A stretch of 64,000 bases of DNA. Source: Siphonodentalium dalli (taxonomy: Eukaryota > Mollusca > Scaphopoda > Gadilida > Siphonodentaliidae). The position numbers and the translations under genes are program-made. The stretch covers positions 190,468,369 through 190,532,368 of the forward strand of contig CP136061.1 of assembly GCA_032622095.1 (NCBI GenBank), written 5' to 3'. Position 1 is the first letter of the stretch; every line of letters starts with the position of its first letter. This document shows positions 32,505 through 43,100 of this stretch, one piece after another. Under the pieces are notes generated by a model. The model was not told the origin of the DNA. It was given only the letters and a program-made list of their open reading frames with translations, and did no database searches.

Positions 32505-32807
32505 TCATATAATTAGAGTGCTATATTGCCCAAACATGTACCTCCCCCCCTTGTTTTTGGAAGCAACATCCCAGGTGGTGCCATTCAATTCGGAATTGCG
32601 AGCGAACCGAGCAATTCTCTGTTCTTCATCCGTCAGTTCTAAGAATCCAGCCGATTTGAGATTCGAGGAGACTAACTCCCTCTCCGCCTTAGCGACATAA
32701 CGACCTGCACTGGAGGAGGCCCACTCCAAAGATGGCAAGACAACCAACATTAAGAGTTTAACTAACTGCTGTTCACCAATGCAAACGGCAGATAACCTGA
32801 TGCCCAA
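32505..32807 (-). pseudogene. retroelement ORF remnant, unidentified
   Basis: A 100-codon frame next to the internal complementary region includes SSAGRYVAKAERELVSSNLK, then SAGFLELTDEEQRIARFARN, then SELNGTTWDVASKNKGGRYM. The C-terminal part recurs, frame-broken, in copy 1 near 18690-18760. The DL-x-AGF-like and W-D-like spacing vaguely recalls DIRS reverse transcriptase, but no YLDD-type motif is present, so the domain is not assigned. Confidence 0.35.
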
Positions 32808-32859
32808 TCTATGGCACAGGTATCAAATGGAGAGCCCATTAGCTCAAATGGGTTATACA

Positions 32860-33310
32860 ACTATAAGCGAGTCAAGCCATCGGATCAGAGGGAGCCCCCC
32901 ACCATCGCATGCTGCAGGTGGTCATGCCCAAGCTAATATCCTGGCCAAGCTGGAGGGTGGGGAGAGGTCATTTTTCTCCGATCCCTTCACGGAGGAGTGG
33001 CAGGCAAGGCCGTGTCGTTAATTCGATCGTGACCAGGGGGACTCGGCGCTTTACCTCATGGGTACGGCCCCTGCCCTACGCTTAAGCTGCCTAAGGCCAT
33101 CCAGCCGGTGTCGATACGTACGCACTCGATTTTTTTTTGGCAGCTTTAGCGCCCAGAACCGCTAGCGTCTGGTGGGGGCCAAATGGCCTGGAGGTCCCAA
33201 GTACCCCTGCAGCTCCACCAGACGTATCCCCACGAATTGGTTGAACTGTCGATACGTAACCGGAGGAGCGTGAACTGGTCCTGCCCTTAGAACAGTTATC
33301 ACACGTTCAC
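32860..33310 (-). other. DIRS-like copy 2 interior homologous to copy 1 gag-like region
   Basis: GC-richer than its surroundings. Shares GGGCAGGACCAGTTC and CCTCTGATC-ATGGCT with copy 1 in the same order. Frames are interrupted on both strands. Confidence 0.4.
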
Positions 33311-33830
33311 ATGTCCCTGAGGTACCTATGTATCACAATATACACATTGCGTATATATATATATAAAATGATATAATATATATATCCGGGGGATATACAT
33401 ATTAAGTTTTCCTCATGAGACCATGTCAGAAGGCCCTTCCAAAGCTGCGCCCATCAATCTAATGGGCGGAGCCAGATCACAGCTCCCTGTCATGATCCAA
33501 CGTATCACTAAATATAGATATACAACCCCACAGAGAACATGTCTCATGTCGCTGAGGTACCTATGTATCACCGTTTCACAAGATATCATTGCAGAAACCC
33601 GGTGACACAAATCTTTCGCATATATAGATATATAAAATGATATAATAGATATATCATGGTGATATATAAGTCATCATGAGATCATGTCAGAAGACCCTAC
33701 TATAGCTGCGCCCAACAATCCAATGGTCGGAGCCAGAGCAGAGATCCCTGGCACAATCCAATGTATCATTAAAGATATATATATAGCCCCTCAGAGAACA
33801 TGGCCGGACACCGCAGGTGACCAGAGCATC
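33310..33830. repeat. two ~250-bp tandem units in DIRS-like copy 2
   Basis: GAGGTACCTATGTATCAC (about 33316 and 33553), TATAAAATGATATAATA, GAGA-CATGTCAGAAG and CAGAGAACATG recur in order. Contains AT dinucleotide tracts. Confidence 0.75.
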
Positions 33831-36454
33831 CGATGAGAAAGCAAACCGCTACTCTCAGGTGCCAAAACAATAGTGTCGGTACGAGTATTAATTTTGGAGA
33901 AATTTCCCAACGAGCACCATCCTTTGGAATGGAGACAGACAGCAAAATGTGCAATCACAAGTATTATGTTCAGCCTAAATCCACACACATTACTATTATT
34001 AGGCCATCACGACCACTAGGCACCTGAGAGCAGTCCGCGTTCCCAGCGGAATACCCACCGCGATCCGATTCTAAGAAATGAAGGTGCGCCTTCTACAACC
34101 GAAATCAGTTCAAATGATGTAAAATGTAGTCAGATGATGAACACAGGTAAATTTTCACGGTCACCATACGAATATTCAGGTCTGAGCCTCTGCCCCCCCA
34201 AACATGCAGCAGAACGACCTAGGTGTGTGATAGGTCAGTTAGTGTGAAGCATGCAGCAAACTAGGGGAAGACACGCTCTAAAAATGGCTCCCCTAGGAAG
34301 GAAACGAATGAAATTATCATCCTCCTAGTAAAGGAAACACATCCCTTTTAATATAATGTTGTTTTATTTTAATTTGAAGAGCCAAGATAGAGAGGAACTC
34401 CCCCGACCTAAGTGGTCCCGCTTATGGCATGTTTAAGGAAGAGAGGACAGCATAGACCGAAATGCGCAGTTGGCAGCATGGCTTAAGGCCCTTATGATCG
34501 GGCATCTGTGCCATGGGGATGGGATGCCACTCGAACGGGGTGGTCCCCTGCCTGCGTCTTAGGAAAGGTCGGTAATGCTGGTCAATGAGCTTCCTCGAAA
34601 GCTTAGCTGGACAGCGCAAACGTCTTTGCCTGTTTTATTGTCTATGTGCCAGATAATCAAATTGATATGGGCAATAGAAGTATGAAGAGCCATGCTGATG
34701 GCCTCTTGTCGGAAAGACTATTGGCAGTGGTCGTGGGACACATGGCAATATAAATGCTTTCCATGTAAATATGCTTCATTCGTGTGTGAAGCATATTCGC
34801 CATATCAACGGTATGAAAGGTCGGGACACGTATATATTTTAAAATTCATTGAGACTCCAACTAGTCCATGAATACCTTCAAAACACCTACCATGCCCTTT
34901 ATGAACAATGCATGCTGTATTGGATGTACAGCCTGTTCTTGTACCAAGCTCACATTTGATATGGTTACTTGCCATAAATAATGTCTCCCCCCACCTTCCT
35001 TGTCTTGGAATACCACTGCTATTATATCGTTATTCATTGGGGAACGTCATCCAGGCACGGTCGCCAGTTATTTCCAGTGGGCCAGTTACATGTACCTGGA
35101 GGGGTCAAGTCACCACGACTCTAAATACCTGTCAGGCTGGAATCATTCTCATAATTGAATCAAGAAGGGGAAAGGTTGTTCAAACCAAAGTATCTTCAAT
35201 TAAGTCGAGAAACAACCCAGCAATTTTGAAAGGATGGGTTAATTTTGGATACAATTCAGAATAATAACGAAAATCTGGAATTGAGACAATAGTGAAACTG
35301 TCATCACGATTAATTTTAGTGTCATGCTTGCAATCATTAAATGCTAGCAGTTCAAAATTTGACAGTGAAGTTGAAGCACTGTATGAGAATCGAATCATGT
35401 ACTCAACAGAATTCTGACTCCTGTCAGATGTCAATCCCTGTCTGAAATTAATGACACTTAACGAATCTTAGTACGACAACAGTCATTATTTTTCTGATAT
35501 TGATAAACTGTAGTCTGATAACTTCAAGCGTCGACCAACACATCGAAATCATAGGAGACATGTGTGACAGTATTAAAACATAAAACACAAAGTATTTTGT
35601 GAAAGCATGTTGTTTTGATGAGATCTAGTGACTCCAGTAGTGTTCTGTAACATGCACACACCTCGGTGTGTACATGGGTCAGCCATCAAGTTTTTATTGT
35701 CCACACCCGATCGCACAGCGTAGTGCACCCACGACAACATACCTGAACAAGTGTTGTAATGGGGAAAGTCGGCATTTGCATTCGGATTTTATTCAGTAAT
35801 CTCGAATGGGACTTGTTATAGCACTTGTCCAATATCAATCTCTGTCGATTTATTAAAGTAATACCGGTAATGACACTACTGTTTTGACATTGATAAACCC
35901 AGATGTAAATTGTAATCAACTTTTAAGTTCAAATGTGACCAACACATCTGTATCAGTTGTATTGAACCATAAAACAACAAAGTATTATAAGAAAGAATGT
36001 TGTTCACAACATTATGATAGATAGCGTCAGTAGCGATGGTAATTATTGCTAAATAAATGTCCACGCGTAAATAAATTCCCACGAAATTAGGATACTTCCG
36101 GTAGCGAATCACGTGGCATTTATATCTGACAAATTATATCATACCTTATAGGTTCTATAATAATTACATAGATGCATTGCTCACAATAATCTATGCGCCT
36201 CGTAAGGCCTTGAAATGGCGGCTGATTATGGCGAAAGGTCGATTTTCATATTCGAAATTTTTTTAAGTCCGCCGCCTTTTCGAAAACCCGGACAATTTGT
36301 ATGTTTGAAGCGAAACGGTCCGTGAATTCGAAACAATAATTCTAAAAACTAACGTGTAGGCGACCAGTAATTATTGTATCGATAAATTGAATTTGTTGTC
36401 TAGTTGTTAAACGACAAATTCGGAAAAATACTCCCTTAGACTTCTCGTTCGGTT
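33831..36454. other. 5' interior of DIRS-like copy 2, no gene recognised
   Basis: No long frame. A short match to copy 1 lies near 34700-34730. 34752-34795 holds an inverted pair (AATATGCTTC, GAAGCATATT). TTTTAGTGTCATGC-like single-copy sequence otherwise. Confidence 0.35.
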
Positions 36455-36655
36455 CGTAGCAGAAAATAAACTGGCATATTCAGTCAGTTATATTGGGACT
36501 GCGCATGCGTGACTAATACGAGCAAGCCACTAAAGACCGCGAGGTACCGTAGGCGACCACAAAAAAAGTTAACCCCTTTTCTACTATGGTTTTACAAACG
36601 CAGGACATCTATCCATATAGTTCAGTGTGAACGGCTTCCTTTAGCGGAAATATGA

Positions 36656-36780
36656 ACCCATTCGGTCTTATGGTTCCAGAGAAGATGTTTAAAGAATTGT
36701 TGACGGATGGATGGACGGCTGGATGACGAGGAGTGATGACTATAGCTTCTCAGGTGAGCTAAAAACCCAAGGCCCCAACA
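36656..36780 (+). repeat. right half of the AGCTCACCTGAG repeat split by DIRS-like copy 2
   Basis: Continues ACCCATTCGGTCTTATGGTT, then CTCAGGTGAGCTAAAA. With 31790-31985 it rebuilds the order seen uninterrupted at 26557-26760. Confidence 0.65.
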
Positions 36781-36792
36781 TTTATTTTTATT
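36781..36792 (-). promoter_or_regulatory. two candidate AATAAA polyadenylation signals
   Basis: TTTATTTTTATT on the plus strand reads as two AATAAA hexamers on the minus strand, about 195 bp downstream of the sulfotransferase stop codon. Confidence 0.5.
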
Positions 36793-36986
36793 GCATTCAC
36801 CAAGTTTTGTGATTGGAGCTAATAATATATATTACCCTTTTAAAAAGATGTGTGTCACAGCAAGAATTACGCTATATAAAGGGAACACACTTTACCCGAA
36901 TATTTTGAAGGATGCTTATACTGATCACAGTTTTGAGATAAAAGCATCAATACATGTTTCTCAGAAATACACTGTTTTAATTGCCC

Positions 36987-37138
36987 TCATGTCACCGGTA
37001 ATGTGGTAGAATCTGCAGTCCTTGAATCTGCCACATAGTCAAACACGAGACCAGTATCTCTCCATTTCAAATATGTCTTTCTATCAAAGTCAAAGTTCAT
37101 TTTCTCGTTGAAGTAGTTTTGCCAGTCACCAACTTTGC
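36987..37138 (-). CDS. sulfotransferase coding exon 6 (terminal)
   Basis: Encodes GKVGDWQNYFNEKMNFDFDR, then KTYLKWRDTGLVFDYVADSR, and ends TADSTTLPVT before TGA at 36989-36987. Acceptor GTAATTTTCAG. Slightly longer tail than a usual SULT. Confidence 0.88.
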
Positions 37139-40100
37139 CTGAAAATTACAAATTGTCATATCATATTATATATGTACATTATTTTATGGCGAATTTAACT
37201 AAATGTTATTATTTTCAAGAAAAAAAAAACAATACATGTATTGTCAAGCCAAGCACATAAACTGGTGTGAATGTCAAATTTCATTGTTTTAACAGATCAA
37301 TTATGGCCCGGAGAACCAGGAATTGAGCAACCGAATCGAAACGGGTGTCAGATGGTGACATATAATGGCAATTTCTTCAAAGTTTCACAGGCCCCATAGA
37401 TCAGTTTACAATGATATTCACTATCACTTGTTTTATTTGTTGACAGAAAGAAAAACAAAACAAAGCAATTATTTGATTTATCTTTTTTGCAAATTCTTCA
37501 TTCGATGTTTCATTCTCTTTATTGTTTGATTTGTAGGATGACAAAAACATCTTATATCATGTGCATATATCCAATAAATTATATTATATATTTCATATTT
37601 ATCGTATCTCCAAGGAATAAATATGTAGTTTATACCAATCAATTTTGAACCCAGAATAAACAAGCAATTTCTAAGCTTAATTTTAGGCTTTAATGATGAA
37701 TAATCCGAATTAACGCTCCCAAATTACTATTTCTTTGGCTTCGGGGTAATAAATATTTGATTTAAGTCGAGGAACCAACCCATCAAAGCTCAGAGTGATC
37801 ATATACCAAGTTTTTAAATCTATTATTTTTCACCACGGTACTTTTTAGTGGCTTGGAAAAAAGTTGATGAGCCGACGGTCTCGGACCAAATTGCGGATGA
37901 AGATGGATAACTCTAAAATCAAGTGGCTATCGCTAACAAACTGTTGATAAATAACAGGTTTTGGGCAATTTTATACATTAGCTGACTGTGGTTAGCATTA
38001 TTTTTGGACAATTAATCATTTCTGACAACTGAAGCGGCATTTCAAAAATTTTTGTTGTTGTTGGAATCTAATGATATGAGGACCATCGAATCTGATTGAG
38101 TACCTATAATATTATAAGTTAATCAGATTTGTGGTTGGAATTTATTATCGGTCTTTCCATAACGTTCAATGTAAATGAAATCGTGATGAAGAAGTCTGTT
38201 CAAGTGATAGCAAGATCAGTTTTCCCTAATGTTTGTGGCTTGAGATGTTAAAATGTCATCTTAATGGAGTTGGAACATGTCAAGTGCAACTCCACATACT
38301 GTAATGTCCTAAATAATCGATCCTTAACCACAGCAGAATTATGGGAAATTTAGTGGGAAATATGGCTTGTTGCCATTCATCCTAAAGCTCTCACTGATAT
38401 GATGTAACAAGCCATATTTCCGACTAAATCCTGAAAAATTACCCATAATTCTGCTGTGATTAAGGAGTCGATTGTTTAGGGCATTAATGTATGCCTACCT
38501 TTTCTCATAAACTCAGCTTCATGTTTATGTCGCAATCCAAGGTCATCAAAGTATTTCAAATTAACCATACTGTTATCCTTCATCTTGTTGAATGAACAGT
38601 GATCAACTATCATAGCAATCTGGCTATCTGTTAAATTTTTCCCGAGAAAACTTGCAATGGTCCTCATGACATTTGCTGGATCCTGAAACATTAGTAAACA
38701 TTTCTATGTTATAATTTTTTTTAACCATCTGGCACCAACATATATGGTAACCTGACAGCAGTCCATGTGTATGCATTTACAAAGTCTATAGTCTATTGTA
38801 GTATCTGTGAAATGTAACCTGTTTATGTCCTTGTCTTGCCGAAGGCGGTCATGAGTCCAAATATTTATGAAACAGTGTTTTAAATTGATCCAGTAATATC
38901 ATTTCCATTTTTATTAATTTTTGAGAACTGAGATAATAATGCAGTGCTTAGAGCTATACAAGGACAAGCAAGAGCTTTATGCTTGGGTGGTACCACGGTG
39001 GCTTATATCTATGATTTTATTTTTTATTTTAAATTAGACTGGACCACTCATTACTCAGTGTTATATTGTGTGTACATATTTAGTGCCAACACTTTCAGAT
39101 TAAGTTATGCTTATTAAGTCTTACTGTCTTAGAGCTTATACTGATACATCCACCAATCAGCTTAATTGATATGTATAGCTGATCATGGTGGACATGATTG
39201 GAATGCCAGACTTAAAATTGCTTTTCAAGTTACACATATTTATCTAGGTTTTCAGCTTGGGGGGCAGTGGGTCCCTTTTGGGTCCTTTTCCCCTCAGTCA
39301 ATTTTCCCTATCCATACATGATACATCACTTTCGTATATAATGTTAAATTCACTTTGGTATATAATGTGAACTACCGGTAGACATCGCGTACGCCCAGAG
39401 TTAAATCAAAGTACCAATGCATGTGTAATCTAATCCTGATTACATTGTCGGCATTGTGTTCTGTCAAAGACGTTGATTGTATTTCCTTTGACATCGCTCG
39501 ATTCTCTTTGATCTTGAATCACAGTGTGTAAGCCTGTACTCAAGGATTTGCCTTTCTTTAGAGAAATGCTACTACTTACTTTGGATATTCAAGTATTTTC
39601 GCCTTTTTAGACTCCGGTACATTTGTGCAAATGATGTTTTCACCCTCTTAATTATAACATTTTCTTGCAGATCTTCTTTTCCCAATATCTAGATTGATGA
39701 CTGAAGCTATATATCCAACATAATTGGTCATTTGGAATAATGGTTCAAAGATATTCCTCATTTAGTTGGCAAATTTATCCAGCCAGAGGGTAAAATGTGA
39801 TCTTGGGAAGCTCCTTTAAATTCTTGCTGCACACTGTGAGTATTTTTCATTGTGGGAACAGTAGTCTTGTGTACAGAAGTCGGTTGGAACACGTAGAAAT
39901 AAATTGTGGTTCAGATAATCGATGTTTTAGGATGAACTTGACTGTACCACATTAGTCGATCGCATAGAAAAATCTGTCGCATAATGCACTGAAATTTATA
40001 TTTACCCCATGATGTTGGCAATTTATTCATGGTCATAAGAATGTTTTTCACTTTGCATGTGACTTGTCATAATTTTCACAATTAAAGGCGAAAATGTATG

Positions 40101-43100
40101 TTCTCAGGTGTACATATTCTTAAAGAGTAAGATATGTTGTATGTCTGTTCCCGATCCCTGGACCGATTTCAACCAAATTTGGTGTGGTGTCTTGGGGTAT
40201 CCTGGCGAATGTTATAGCAGCATTATTTTTTGTCATTTTAATTTAAAACAAATAAATTTTCAAATTTCATTTTTTAAATGTTAAATTAAAGACATATTAT
40301 GTACTTGTTCTGGTGCGTGAAACTGATCAGTTGGTATACATGGGCTATGCCAACTGGAGGAATATAGCATTCTACTAACATTGCCGAAAATCTGAAGGAA
40401 ATCGACCGTACCACTCCATAGAAAACATCCTCTAAACTACGCTCAAGTGTAAATATTTACTACTTTATTCGGGACGCATCTATTGGCGATAAACTATCGA
40501 AAACGATTTCGCCATCGAGAGTCACTGCATTTAATTAATTTATAAGAATGACGCTGTGTGTCAATTTGGATATAATATTGGTAAAAAATTACTACTTTGA
40601 ACAAGATTATTCTCCATTTATATTTGATCTCCTTACCAAGTGTTTCACATCACTTTAAGCAGTAAGTTCTCTAAAAAAAATTTGTTTTAATTCAAAATGA
40701 CTATTTCTTCAAACATATTGTATCCAAGCATCGTAAGCTCCTCCCACTAATTAATGTGTGGGGATAACTCCATTAAGGCTTCGATCGAATATCCAAATAA
40801 TCGTCCGTTTGTGTACCAAACTCACCGGAATTCGGTCAGTGGAAAAAAAATGTACCTACCCTATATGCATGGGGTTGGGGTAAACATTATCAACAGTTGG
40901 AAATTTCATGCTGACACAACATTAGTTGGAAAGAATGCACCACACATAGGTTGAAATTGTTCTCGTTGTTTGAATTTCTAATCAGTAATTAGTGGGGAAG
41001 GGTACCATACATATATATACAAGAGGTGGCATCAGAGATGCTGTGTCTCGTTTTCGGTGGCTTACCGCCGGTGGCTACCGCCGGTGGCTACCGCCAATTG
41101 GTGTGCATCAGTATCGGTAGACTAATTAATAGGTAAAATCGGTTAATATTTGTTCAAGTTATCGCGCTAACGAGCTAAAAATTCACGAAAAATGACTAAT
41201 TAAGGGCCATAACTCTATCAAATTTTATCGGGCCAGGCTGGTTTTCGAACTCGTCTTAACGAGCAAAAAATTCATGAAAATTTACTAATTAAGGGCCATA
41301 ACTCTATCAAATTTTATTGGGCCAGGCTGGTTTTCGAACTCGTCCAGGATATTATTGGAAGACACCTATATACCAAATTTTAGTTGAATCGGATGACGTT
41401 TGTTGAAGTTATCGCGCTAACGAGCTAAAAATTCACGAAAAATGACTAATTAAGGGCCATAACTCTATCAAATTTTATCGGGCCAGGCTGGTTTTCGAAC
41501 TCGTCCGAAATATTCTTGGCAAGTATGTCTATTCCAAATTTTAAACAAATCGGAGGACGTTTGTTGAAGTTATCGCGCTAACGAGCTAAAAATTAACGAA
41601 AAATGACTAATTAAGGGCCATAACTCTATCAAATTTTATTGGGCCAGGCTGGTTTTCGAACTCGTCCAGGATATTATTGGAAGACACTTATATACCAAAT
41701 TTTAGTTGAATCGGATGACGTTTGTTGAAGTTATCGCGCTAACGAGCTCAAAATTCGTACAAAATGACTACTTAAGGACCATAACTCTATCAAATTTTAT
41801 CGGACCGGGCCGGTTTTCTAACTCGTCCGAGGTATTCTTGGGAGACACCTATATATCAAAATTTCAATCAAATAGGATGATGTTTGTTAAATTATCGCGC
41901 TAACGAGCTGAAAATTTGTGAAAAAATGACAAATTAAGGGCCATAACTCTATCAAATTTTATCGGACCTGGCCGGTTTTCGAACTCGACCGAGATATTCT
42001 TGGGAGACACCTATATACCAAATTTCAATCAAATCGGATAACGTTTGTTGAAGTTGTTGCGCTAACGAGCCTAAAATCAGTGAAAAATGGCAAAGGGCCA
42101 TAACTCTGTAATAAATGTCCGCCGCCCGACTGCCCGCCCACCGTCCCTCATCAAACTATAAGTCGAGTTTTGGAAAAAAACTCGACTAAAAACTGACACG
42201 CTATATGCATACAGTGATTTCACTAGTACTGTAGTCCATAACCGGTACAATTTAACCGACAAAATATTCCAACGGATGCACACTCATTGACCCAGAAAAA
42301 CATGGTGATTTATTCCAGTGAGTGCTGAAGTGATGTAGATTTATAGACTAGGTATAATACTTGCAAAATAATACATTCATAATAAACCGATGGTATGCCT
42401 GCAAACTTCACGGGCGGATAACCGAGCCCATGCACATTGGGGAAATATCCATACACACACCAGATAACACTGATGGATGGATGGTATTTTGGGATACTCT
42501 ACCATTTTTATTGTTATTTTTTTATCAAATTATAACTCGAAAGAATAACAAAATCAACATATCTGGTCATAGTTGTGCTCGCGTGGTGGAATAATTGACG
42601 ACTATCGACAAGCAATGAAGCATATTGTGGCTATTGCCTGCATATCAAACAATTTATCAATTTCCCCATTGACCGCAGTGCTAAATATAATGCCAGAAAA
42701 GACAACGAATAAGACGAGTTAGAATAATACAATCTATGTGGTAAACCCATATGTATATAGAGTATATTAGTACAAAAACTTAGGATTGTAGACCGTTGTG
42801 CCTTTCGCATAACCCAATTTGAAAATATCCAAGCGACTAAAGTAGTACAGTATCATATGGCTTGTCTGCAATCAGAAGTACACTCAGCGACTGAAGTAGT
42901 ACAGACAGGATAGCTACAAGTAGACCAATTCATTTGCAGTTTTTACTAAGTTCCTGGCGTCAACCCCAACCAAGCTTTAAAAACAATACAGGGGATATAT
43001 AGCATTGTGCTGAGAAGTCATTTGTTCCTGGATATAGTTAAGGTACATTGAGTTTGAGTAAATTTTATCGCCTATACGGGCGAAAAATTAACACACAATC

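Larger units (their letters stand above)
31986..36655 (-). mobile_element. DIRS-like tyrosine-recombinase retroelement, copy 2
   Basis: Inverted termini: 31994-32210 (3' end, with an AT-rich extension of about 23 bp) and 36455-36647 (5' end), sharing ACTGAACTATATGGATAGAT and CGCAGGACAT-type sequence. An internal complementary region at 32270-32368 equals the reverse complement of 5' tip joined to 3' tip. The 8-bp AAATATGA is present at both borders (31986-31993, 36648-36655) and, as TCATATTT, in the internal junction (32323-32330). The empty site is visible at 26557-26760. This is what crossover between a circle junction and a matching target would leave. A worn frame at 32505-32807 is the only coding trace. 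It ends about 130 bp beyond the sulfotransferase polyadenylation signals. Confidence 0.75.

Noticed and set aside
39530-39575. Full recombination signal sequence (heptamer-spacer-nonamer)
   Set aside because: The heptamer is present, but no A-rich nonamer occurs 12 or 23 bp inside either tip.
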